Source: an uncultured Erysipelotrichaceae bacterium
GTDB taxonomy: Bacteria > Bacillota_I > Bacilli_A > Erysipelotrichales > Erysipelotrichaceae
DNA: 5,483 nt
Assembly (NCBI GenBank): GCA_902784015.1
Contig: CACZTC010000045.1
Location: 1 to 5,483, forward strand
Reading direction: 5' to 3'
This document shows positions 1 to 5,483 of the stretch, in pieces. Every line of letters begins with the position of its first letter. Position 1 is the first letter of the stretch. Under the pieces are notes generated by a model. That model was given only the letters and a program-made list of their open reading frames with translations. It made no database searches and was not told the origin of the DNA. The translations under genes and the position numbers were made by a program.

Positions 1-2
1 AA

Positions 3-563
3 GACATATGGATAAATAAGTTAGATAATATATCAATTGTAGAAAAAATTGCTATTGTTGATGACTTTTATCATAATAAATATATTGATTTAAATTTAAA
101 GCATCTTAGAGGCATTAATACTATTCTTTATGAAAATGAAGAAGACAAAATATATTTTTATAATAAATTAGTTGATTCTTTAAAAGATAATAAAATTATT
201 ACTATTACAGAAAAAGATGAAGTAGATAATATAATACAAATAATTGAAAGCTTGATAAATAATCAAGATGAAAATATATATTTATTTATAAATGATTTAA
301 ATAGATTATTAAATCTAAATAATATAAAAGAAAGATTATTACAATTGATAGAGAATAATAAATATCTAAATATAATATTTTTTATCAATAATTATGGTGC
401 TATTCCATATAAATATAATTCTTATATTAAGAGGAAATTATCACTCTTTTATCATAATAAAAATGATTTAAAAGCGTATTTTCAAACTAATATATATCAA
501 TATCCAAAAAAGAATGAAGGTCTAATACAATTAGATAATCTTCTTGTTTTTAAATATAGATAA
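3..563 (+). CDS. C-terminal part of a probable EssC/YukB-like (FtsK/SpoIIIE) type VII secretion ATPase, 5'-truncated by window edge
   Basis: The frame is open from base 3 to the TAA at 561-563, giving 186 visible codons. A TTG at base 252 is internal (a leucine) and is not the start, which lies left of the window. The fragment alternates beta-rich hydrophobic strands and helices as in a RecA-like ATPase fold: IAIVDD at visible residues 16-21, a Walker-B-like strand NIYLFINDL at 91-99, a following strand NIIFFINN at 123-130, and a C-terminal end with EGLIQL then LLVFKYR. This matches my recollection of the last, degenerate ATPase domain (D3) of EssC, which drives export of WXG100 and LXG substrates at the membrane. 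The Walker B acid pair reads N-D, and no P-loop is visible because it would lie upstream. The best support is the neighbour ten bases downstream, a YukD/EsaB-like protein. This is family inference without alignment; an unrelated AAA/STAND-type ATPase is the main alternative. Confidence 0.5.
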   Translation, partial: DIWINKLDNISIVEKIAIVDDFYHNKYIDLNLKHLRGINTILYENEEDKIYFYNKLVDSLKDNKIITITEKDEVDNIIQIIESLINNQDENIYLFINDLNRLLNLNNIKERLLQLIENNKYLNIIFFINNYGAIPYKYNSYIKRKLSLFYHNKNDLKAYFQTNIYQYPKKNEGLIQLDNLLVFKYR

Positions 564-567
564 GGAA
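562..567 (+). promoter_or_regulatory. Shine-Dalgarno site deciding the start of the YukD-like gene
   Basis: AAGGAA lies six bases before the ATG at 574 and overlaps the TAA stop of the preceding gene. This favours ATG 574 over the in-frame TTG at 544, which lies inside the upstream gene. It also suggests translational coupling of the two genes. Confidence 0.75.
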
Positions 568-573
568 ATATAT

Positions 574-813
574 ATGGATGAAATTAGATTATTAATATAT
601 TTACCAAGTAATAAAAAAACATATGAAGTATTAATGAATACAAATATAACATTAAAAGATAATATTAAATCTTTTTTTTCAATTAAAGATATTCCATATC
701 ATTTTAATAATGAAGAAATAGTTTATTTTGAAGATTATCAAAAAATAATAGATAAAAGCTTAAGAATAAAGGACCTTAATTTAATAGATGGCGATAAACT
801 AATTATTATTTAA
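574..813 (+). CDS. Small ubiquitin-fold protein, YukD/EsaB-like, putative type VII secretion accessory
   Basis: The ATG at 574 gives 79 residues, the usual length of B. subtilis YukD and S. aureus EsaB. The pattern fits a ubiquitin-like beta-grasp fold. An N-terminal beta-hairpin (IRLLIYLPS, then KTYEVLM) leads to a polar helix (LKDNIKSFFSI), a strand (EEIVYF), and the typical end in which a Leu-rich turn precedes DGDKLIII; YukD proteins end in a similar Gly-Asp-x-Leu strand. There is no C-terminal Gly-Gly, so conjugation like true ubiquitin is not expected. Known family members are cytoplasmic accessory or regulatory components of type VIIb secretion, or occur as a domain in such systems. 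The gene sits ten bases after the EssC-like frame, so the two are probably one transcript. An eight-T run at 672-679 lies inside the gene without breaking it. The assignment rests on fold pattern, length and context; sequence identity to YukD is low. Confidence 0.58.
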   Translation: MDEIRLLIYLPSNKKTYEVLMNTNITLKDNIKSFFSIKDIPYHFNNEEIVYFEDYQKIIDKSLRIKDLNLIDGDKLIII

Positions 814-827
814 ATACTAATTAGGCT

Positions 828-836
828 TGTTATAAT
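828..836 (+). promoter_or_regulatory. Extended -10 promoter element for the truB operon, probably leaderless
   Basis: TG at 828-829 plus TATAAT at 831-836 makes a perfect extended -10 box (TGTTATAAT) in the only 30-base gap before the truB operon. No good -35 hexamer sits at 16-18 bases upstream; the nearest T-rich hexamers are poor, which extended -10 promoters tolerate. Transcription starting about seven bases after the box would begin at 843-844, on the truB ATG. Such boxes also arise by chance in AT-rich DNA, so this is inference from position. Confidence 0.5.
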
Positions 837-843
837 TGTATAG

Positions 844-1683
844 ATGAATAAAGTGGTGTTGATAAATAAGCCAAGTGGAATGACCAGCTTTGATGTTGTT
901 AGTAAATGTCGAAAGATATTTCATGAGAAAAAAATAGGGCATACAGGAACATTAGATCCTGAAGCAAGTGGTTTATTAATAGTATTAGTAGGTAAATATA
1001 CTAAGTATTTACCTTTTTGTATAAAAGATAAAAAAAGATATGAAGCTGAATTTGATTTAGGCTATGAATCGGACACTCTTGATATATGGGGTAATGATAT
1101 AAAAGAAGTACCATATAAGCCCCTTAGCTCGGAGATGATTAATAGAATTATCCCAAAATTCACTGGGCATATTAAACAAATTCCGCCAATGTATTCAGCT
1201 ATTAAATATCAAGGTAAAAAACTATATGAATATGCAAGAGATAATATTGAAATTGAGAGAAAAGAAAGAGATGCTTTTATTGATGAATTAGCTATTGAAA
1301 GAATAAATGATAGGAAATATTCATTAAAAGCTACAGTTAGTTCAGGTACTTATATACGCACTTTAATATATGATATAGCTAATGCTTTAAATGAGAAGGC
1401 AGTTATGTCTAAACTAATAAGAACTGGTATTGATAATATTGATATATCAAAGGCAATTAGCTTTGAAGACTTAAATGAAGATTATGTAGGCATTAATCCT
1501 TTAGCTATTATCAGTGATGAATATGAGAGGGTTTATTTAGATGATATAGATAAGGTAATACACGGGGTGCCTATACGTCTTAATAATCATTCTGATAAAA
1601 TAGTTATAGTCAATAATGATGAGGCTATTGCGATATATATAAGAAATGGTAGCTCATATATTTGTCAAAGAGGATTATTATAA
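844..1683 (+). CDS. truB: tRNA pseudouridine(55) synthase TruB
   Basis: TruB isomerises U55 to pseudouridine in the T-loop of most tRNAs in the cytoplasm and also acts as a tRNA folding chaperone. The 279-residue protein carries the family hallmarks: KPSGMTS at residues 9-15; the catalytic loop GHTGTLDPEASG at 32-43 with the nucleophile Asp38; KRY at 64-66 (Tyr66 matches the conserved active-site Tyr); IPPMYSAIKYQGKKLYEYAR at 113-132; and SSGTYIRTL at 166-174. The catalytic domain fills roughly residues 1-215 and the remainder is a short C-terminal RNA-binding region. The length is near the lower end for Bacillota TruB. The start is fixed: the codon before ATG 844 is an in-frame TAG, and the N-terminus aligns with the family start. 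No Shine-Dalgarno site precedes it. The gene is the first of a tight operon, with ribF starting on the base after its TAA. The usual upstream partner rbfA is not here. Confidence 0.97.
   Translation: MNKVVLINKPSGMTSFDVVSKCRKIFHEKKIGHTGTLDPEASGLLIVLVGKYTKYLPFCIKDKKRYEAEFDLGYESDTLDIWGNDIKEVPYKPLSSEMINRIIPKFTGHIKQIPPMYSAIKYQGKKLYEYARDNIEIERKERDAFIDELAIERINDRKYSLKATVSSGTYIRTLIYDIANALNEKAVMSKLIRTGIDNIDISKAISFEDLNEDYVGINPLAIISDEYERVYLDDIDKVIHGVPIRLNNHSDKIVIVNNDEAIAIYIRNGSSYICQRGLL
1667..1674 (+). promoter_or_regulatory. Ribosome binding site of ribF inside the end of truB
   Basis: AAAGAGGA lies within the last codons of truB, with its GAGG core ten bases before the ribF ATG at 1684. It supports this ATG, which directly abuts the truB stop codon. 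Confidence 0.6.
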
Positions 1684-2607
1684 ATGCGTATTGTTCATTT
1701 ATCTCTAAACAATAAGAATAAATTATATATTCCTGTCTGTGCTTGTATAGGATATTTTGATGGTATGCATTTAGGGCATCAAGAATTAATAAAAGAAACT
1801 ATTAAATTAGCAGAAGAGAAGAATTGTAATAGTGCATTAATAACTTTTGATAAAGATCCTTGGGAAATAATACGTGGTGAAAAAGATATCAAACATATTA
1901 TTACTTTAAGACAAAGAATAAATTATGCTGTAAATCACGGAATACATAATATTATCATTTTAGATTTCGATAAAGAAATGTCGGATTTAGAACCAGATCA
2001 ATTTATTCAATTTATTAGAGATCGACTTGATTTAAGAGGATTAATATGTGGATTTGATTTTCATTATGGAAGAAAAGGTAAAGGAAACTCAGATACGCTA
2101 AAGAAATTAGACTTAGATGTAATTGTCGTAGATGCGATTATGGATGAAAAAGGTAAAATAAGCAGTACGAGAATTAGTGAAGCAATAACTGAAGGGGATA
2201 TGATAAATGCTAATAAGATGTTAGGCTATCCTTTCACAATTGAAGGTATGGTAATTTCTGGTAAGCATTTAGGAAGAGGTCTAGGTTTTCCTACTGCTAA
2301 TATAAAAGTAGATGAAGAATATCTATGTCCTAAAAAAGGTGTATATATAGGTTTTGTAATTATAGATAATATTAGATATAAAGCAATGATTAATTTAGGG
2401 CATAATCCTACTATAAACTATACAAAACAATTATCTTTAGAAGTACATGTTATTGATTATAAAGAAGATTTATATAATCAATTATTATCTGTGCAATTTA
2501 TCCAATTTTTACGTGATGAGATTAAATTTAAGAATAAAGATAATTTAATTATGCAACTAGAACAAGATTTAAGAGACGCTAAAAGAATATTAAAAGCTTA
2601 TGAATAA
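1684..2607 (+). CDS. ribF: Bifunctional riboflavin kinase / FAD synthetase
   Basis: RibF phosphorylates riboflavin to FMN and then adenylylates FMN to FAD in the cytoplasm. The 307-residue length is typical. The N-terminal FAD synthetase module (about 1-180) is a nucleotidyltransferase with GYFDGMHLGH at residues 23-32, which contains the HxGH ATP-binding signature; TFDKDP at 54-59; GFDFHYGRKGKG at 123-134; and SSTRI at 160-164. The C-terminal riboflavin kinase module (about 183-305) shows GKHLGRGLGFPTANI at 193-207, then GVYIG, INLGHNPTIN, and the catalytic-Glu strand in SLEVHVIDY. Both modules look intact, so both activities are expected. Common family forms read GNFDGVH and TFDPHP, so Tyr24 and Lys57-Asp58 are mild variants. 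The start abuts the truB stop and the end overlaps the next gene by eight bases. The truB-ribF order is widely conserved in Bacillota. I see no FMN riboswitch; expression should follow the truB operon. Confidence 0.96.
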   Translation: MRIVHLSLNNKNKLYIPVCACIGYFDGMHLGHQELIKETIKLAEEKNCNSALITFDKDPWEIIRGEKDIKHIITLRQRINYAVNHGIHNIIILDFDKEMSDLEPDQFIQFIRDRLDLRGLICGFDFHYGRKGKGNSDTLKKLDLDVIVVDAIMDEKGKISSTRISEAITEGDMINANKMLGYPFTIEGMVISGKHLGRGLGFPTANIKVDEEYLCPKKGVYIGFVIIDNIRYKAMINLGHNPTINYTKQLSLEVHVIDYKEDLYNQLLSVQFIQFLRDEIKFKNKDNLIMQLEQDLRDAKRILKAYE

Positions 2608-3910
2608 AGATTTCTATGAAGAAATGAAATATATTATGGGTGAAGAAGTAGATGAATTTATTAATCTACTTAATGAAAAACCATATGAAGGTATTAGAGT
2701 TAATACAAACCGCATTAGTGTAAATGATTTTATTAATAATTATAATTTCGATATAACTAAAAGTCCTTTTGCGACAAATGGTTTCTATATAAATAAAAGT
2801 TTAGGTTTAGGCTATAGTGAAGAACATATGCTAAATCTATTTTATATACAGGAGCCAAGTGCAAGCGCTGCTGTTACTATACTCAATCCTAAAAAGAATT
2901 CATTAGTCTTAGATATCTGTGCTTCGCCAGGATCAAAAAGTACCCAAATATTAGAAATGTTAGATAATACAGGCTTATTGGTATGTAATGAAACAATTAA
3001 TTCTAGAGTTAATGCTTTAAAAGAGAATATTAATAAATATGCTTGTAATAATGTTGTAATCATCAATGATGATACAACTAATATCGCAAATAATTTAGAA
3101 GGCATATTTGATTATGTATTATGCGATGCTCCTTGTTCTGGGGAGGGCATGTTTAGAAAAAATGAAGAAGCTATTAAACAATGGAGCTTAAAATATGTAA
3201 AAAAATGCAAAGAATTACAGGAAGTTATTATCGAAAATGCATTTAAGTGCTTGAAAAAAGATGGTATTTTAGTTTATTCAACATGTACATTTAATAAATA
3301 TGAAAATGAAGAATTAATAAAAGAATTCTTAGATAGACATCCAGATGCAAAATTGATGGATATAAATGTCAATTTTGGAAGAAAAAGTTTACCAATTGGT
3401 AATTATGGATATGGTTTAAGAATTACACCAATGGATAAAGGTGAAGGTCATTTTATTGCGAAAATAAAAAGAACTAATGGTCCTATAAATCAATTAAAAC
3501 AAATTAAACAGAATATAATAAGTAAAGAAGCTTTAGAATTCATTAATAATACTATTAATAATAAAGATTTTTATTTATATGAAAATAATAAAAAAGTCTA
3601 TTATGGACTTAATCCTTTTTATGATATAAATCTACATTTAATTCAAAATCAAACATATGTGGGTGAGATTAAAAAGAATAGATTGGAAGTTAGTCATGAA
3701 TTTTTATCATCGAATTATCTTAAATATAAAAATATAATAGATATAGATGATAATGATTTAAAAGCATATTATCATGGAGATATACTAAATAAGATTTATC
3801 CTAAAGGATGGTATGTTCTTAGATATAATGGAATCATAGTAGGAGGCGTTAAAAGTTATGGATCTTGCCTCAAAAATCATTATCCAAAAAAATTAAGAAA
3901 GAATTATTAA
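2600..3910 (+). CDS. rsmF: RsmF-type 16S rRNA (cytosine-C5) methyltransferase, NOL1/NOP2/Sun family
   Basis: This is an S-adenosylmethionine-dependent RNA m5C methyltransferase; RsmF homologues modify C1407 and, in some species, nearby cytosines of 16S rRNA. The 436 residues show an N-terminal segment with GIRVNTNRIS (31-40), QEPSA at 84-88, SAM-binding motif I LDICASPGSKST at 104-115, motif IV DAPCSGEGMFRK at 176-187 with Cys179, and motif VI YSTCTF at 226-231 with the catalytic-type Cys229. LRITPMDKGEGHFIAKIKR at 273-291 ends the catalytic domain. The C-terminal 100 residues carry a PUA-like RsmF tail ending in GGVKSYGSCLKNHYPKKLR, which separates it from the shorter RsmB/Sun proteins. Motif I is slightly unusual, with Ser where the second Gly of the common APGGK occurs. 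The ATG overlaps the end of ribF by eight bases and has no clear Shine-Dalgarno site, which suggests termination-reinitiation coupling. Family is certain; the exact target base is inferred. Confidence 0.92.
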   Translation: MNKDFYEEMKYIMGEEVDEFINLLNEKPYEGIRVNTNRISVNDFINNYNFDITKSPFATNGFYINKSLGLGYSEEHMLNLFYIQEPSASAAVTILNPKKNSLVLDICASPGSKSTQILEMLDNTGLLVCNETINSRVNALKENINKYACNNVVIINDDTTNIANNLEGIFDYVLCDAPCSGEGMFRKNEEAIKQWSLKYVKKCKELQEVIIENAFKCLKKDGILVYSTCTFNKYENEELIKEFLDRHPDAKLMDINVNFGRKSLPIGNYGYGLRITPMDKGEGHFIAKIKRTNGPINQLKQIKQNIISKEALEFINNTINNKDFYLYENNKKVYYGLNPFYDINLHLIQNQTYVGEIKKNRLEVSHEFLSSNYLKYKNIIDIDDNDLKAYYHGDILNKIYPKGWYVLRYNGIIVGGVKSYGSCLKNHYPKKLRKNY

Positions 3911-3911
3911 G

Positions 3912-5279
3912 ATGGAATTAGAATTATTCAAATTTATTGATGAAGCAGCTGATTTATATAGGAAGAAGTTTGCATCTTTTAAAATGGTAGATGATAAATT
4001 ATATGAAATATTCAACCAAATGTTCAATATTGGTAATGATTCTGTAGTATCAGTAAGAACAAGAATAAAGAATGAAGAAAGTTTTAGAGAAAAACTAATA
4101 AGAAATAAATTTTATCTAAATTATAAAACTGCTGAAGAAGCAATAGAAGCAATGCCAGATATTATTGGCGTTATTATGGAATGTCGCTTTATTAGAAATG
4201 AAGCAGAATTATATAAATATTTATTCTATTTATTTGAAGAAATAGATAATGAGTTTCAATGTAAAGCAGATCCTCATATTTATCTAAATCTTAGAATGCC
4301 TCAACCTCAACTACAACGAAATGGTTTTACCATATATAGAATTGATGGTTATTATTTAAATGATAATGAAAGAATTAATTTTGAGCTTCAGATTAAATCA
4401 TTAGTCCATGCTTTTTGGAGTGAAATTGAACATGAAGTGGTATATAAGAATCCGGATTTCTTAATCTATGATCAATACAATATAAATATGTTAAAAGCTA
4501 TTAGAGATAATTTAGATATAGTAGATAGACAATTAGAAATAATGTATCAAGAAATATCTAATGAATCTAAGAATTATCAGGTTTCTTTAGAAGGAGATGG
4601 CTTTAAAGCATTTATAGCCAGAGCTATTAATGATTTAATAAATCGTAAATGTAAAAAGTCATTAGGTTTTACAACTGATTTTAAGAAACTGAGTTCTTGT
4701 ATTTCATTATTTATTTATATGGATGATTTTTTAAATAAAAAGGATATACATGAAAAGACAGTATATTATTTAGAAAAATTAGCATCTTTAAATCAAGCAG
4801 ATATAGATTTTAAAGAGATTATAAATATTGATAATAATGTAGATAATTTAGACTATTTTATTAATGAATTAGTAAATTATTTTTTGAATAAGATAAATGA
4901 TGAATTCCAACTTCATTTATTCTTCTTAATATTATTCTCTATTAAAGATGAAGATAGATTATCTATAGTTATAAATTTCGCTAATTTTTATAAAAAATAT
5001 TTAACTCAGCCACAACGATATAAGAATTATTTTGTTAATTATAGCGATGAAAATAGAATAACTGTAATAAATGATATTGAAGCTTTATTAATTAATTCTT
5101 TAGTGAATATAGATAGAATAGCTATCTTATATGAAGAGAATATGAATGAAATATCTAATCGGTATGAGGATTTATTGACACAAATTGATGTTGAATGTGA
5201 TACTTATGAAAAGTATTTAGAAGTAAAAGAAGCATATTTTAATTCATTTAATCATTATCTAGAAATGCTAATTAAGTGA
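3912..5279 (+). CDS. Divergent RelA/SpoT-domain protein with long helical C-terminal extension
   Basis: Residues about 25-215 resemble the RelA/SpoT nucleotidyltransferase domain of small alarmone synthetases, which transfer pyrophosphate from ATP to GTP or GDP. Visible matches are VRTRIKNEESFREKL at 48-62 (compare the SRIKSPESIxEKL type), DIIG at 83-86 with the metal-binding Asp83, FELQIKS at 157-163 with Glu158, and FWSEIEHEVVYKN at 168-180, much like the FWASLEHKxxYK end of RelQ. Key positions depart from active enzymes: the GIR arginine is replaced in GVIMECRF, and the acceptor-binding G-loop PKxNGYxSLH is reduced to RNGFTIYRI (136-144). It may be inactive, weak, or use another acceptor. 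Residues 216-455 are mostly helical, with a hydrophobic stretch LHLFFLILFSI at 334-344 too short for a clear membrane span; I recognise no domain there, and no HD hydrolase, TGS or ACT domain. It starts one base after the rsmF stop and ends in TGA followed at once by TAA. Confidence 0.75.
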   Translation: MELELFKFIDEAADLYRKKFASFKMVDDKLYEIFNQMFNIGNDSVVSVRTRIKNEESFREKLIRNKFYLNYKTAEEAIEAMPDIIGVIMECRFIRNEAELYKYLFYLFEEIDNEFQCKADPHIYLNLRMPQPQLQRNGFTIYRIDGYYLNDNERINFELQIKSLVHAFWSEIEHEVVYKNPDFLIYDQYNINMLKAIRDNLDIVDRQLEIMYQEISNESKNYQVSLEGDGFKAFIARAINDLINRKCKKSLGFTTDFKKLSSCISLFIYMDDFLNKKDIHEKTVYYLEKLASLNQADIDFKEIINIDNNVDNLDYFINELVNYFLNKINDEFQLHLFFLILFSIKDEDRLSIVINFANFYKKYLTQPQRYKNYFVNYSDENRITVINDIEALLINSLVNIDRIAILYEENMNEISNRYEDLLTQIDVECDTYEKYLEVKEAYFNSFNHYLEMLIK

Positions 5280-5288
5280 TAAAATATT

Positions 5289-5298
5289 AGAGGTGAGG
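5289..5298 (+). promoter_or_regulatory. Strong Shine-Dalgarno site of the YloU/Asp23-like gene
   Basis: AGAGGTGAGG contains AGAGGTGA (5289-5296), a seven-of-eight match to GGAGGTGA, seven bases before the ATG at 5304. It is the best ribosome binding site in the window. It fixes the start and suggests higher or independent translation compared with the coupled genes upstream. Confidence 0.85.
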
Positions 5299-5303
5299 TA
5301 ATT

Positions 5304-5483
5304 ATGGCACAGAAGTATATTAAATTAACAAATAACGAAAATTCTTTAGGATTTATTGCGATTAATAAATCAGTTATTTATGCAATTACAGAATTATCTG
5401 TTGATGAAATTGAGAATGCAGTAAGAATACCTAAAACGAGATTTAATAAACCATTAACTATTAAAACTAATGATAATACATTA
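5304..5483 (+). CDS. N-terminal part of a probable YloU/Asp23 (Gls24) family protein, 3'-truncated by window edge
   Basis: Sixty codons are visible from ATG 5304, without a stop, to the last base. The N-terminus begins MAQKYIKLTNNENSLGFIAI and continues NKSVIYAITELSVDEIENAV. This fits the start of Asp23/Gls24-family proteins, in which a short polar lead is followed by a Gly-x-Ile-x-Ile strand, a helix with a VIxxI core, and a region around the Gly-Val turn that is less well conserved here. Members (YloU, Asp23, Gls24, AmaP partners) are about 110-180 residues and are linked to the cell envelope or alkaline stress; YloU genes often precede the fakA/yloV phosphotransferase gene, which could be checked just right of the window. 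The gene follows the RelA/SpoT-domain gene after 24 bases, in the same direction and without a terminator, so it may share the operon. Identity is moderate because the fragment is short. Confidence 0.6.
   Translation, partial: MAQKYIKLTNNENSLGFIAINKSVIYAITELSVDEIENAVRIPKTRFNKPLTIKTNDNTL

Noticed and set aside
252..563. A 103-residue gene starting at TTG 252
   Set aside because: The frame is open all the way to base 3 with the same composition and fold pattern, and no ribosome binding site precedes 252. It is the 3' part of a longer gene.
544..573. TTG 544 as the start of the YukD-like gene
   Set aside because: It lies within the upstream gene with no Shine-Dalgarno site, while ATG 574 has AAGGAA six bases before it and gives the family length.
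671..680. Eight-T run as a terminator or slippage site
   Set aside because: It lies inside the YukD-like gene with no GC-rich stem before it, and the frame is intact on both sides, so neither termination nor programmed frameshifting is supported.
2842..3105. Reverse-strand ORF of 87 residues
   Set aside because: It lies wholly within the conserved catalytic domain of rsmF, including motif I, and has no homology pattern or ribosome binding site of its own.
5000..5280. Hydrophobic LHLFFLILFSI and helical tail as a membrane anchor of the RelA/SpoT-domain protein
   Set aside because: The stretch (residues 334-344) is only eleven residues and is flanked by charged residues, so it is more likely a buried helix than a transmembrane span.
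5277..5285. Extended -10-like TGATAAAAT before the YloU/Asp23-like gene
   Set aside because: No -35 is present at the right distance and the predicted start would fall inside the Shine-Dalgarno site. Such matches are expected by chance at this AT content.

Overview
The window is very AT-rich (roughly three quarters A+T by eye), almost fully coding, and every supported gene lies on the + strand. All six tryptophan codons I located in the open frames are TGG and none is an in-frame TGA, so the standard bacterial code (table 11) fits better than the Mollicutes code. Shine-Dalgarno sites of Gram-positive type (AAGGAA, AGAGGTGA), the truB-ribF pair, a YloU/Asp23-like gene and a possible type VII secretion remnant all point to a low-GC Bacillota. 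My inference is an AT-rich Bacilli or Erysipelotrichia-like lineage; the species cannot be named from the sequence.

Left end (1-813): the window opens inside a reading frame that enters from the left edge and ends at 563. Ten bases later comes a 79-residue protein that looks like a ubiquitin-fold YukD/EsaB protein. The first frame resembles the C-terminal ATPase-like (D3) domain of an EssC/YukB FtsK-SpoIIIE protein. Together they suggest the tail of a type VIIb (ESX/WXG100) secretion locus lying to the left.

Junction (814-843): a 30-base gap carries an extended -10 box (TGTTATAAT). It is placed so that the predicted transcript starts at or next to the truB ATG. That ATG has no Shine-Dalgarno site and follows an in-frame stop directly, so truB may be read from a leaderless mRNA.

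Housekeeping operon (844-5279): truB (tRNA Psi55 synthase), ribF (riboflavin kinase/FAD synthetase), an RsmF-type 16S rRNA m5C methyltransferase, and a divergent RelA/SpoT-domain protein with a long helical C-terminal extension. The spacings are 0, -8 and +1 bases, so the four genes are almost certainly co-transcribed and probably translationally coupled. The set joins tRNA and rRNA modification and flavin cofactor supply with a possible alarmone-type nucleotidyltransferase.

Right end (5280-5483): 24 bases with a strong Shine-Dalgarno site lead to the first 60 codons of a probable YloU/Asp23-family protein that runs off the window. There is no stretch of 300 bases without a gene. I see no tRNA, rRNA, CRISPR array, insertion sequence, riboswitch or convincing intrinsic terminator.
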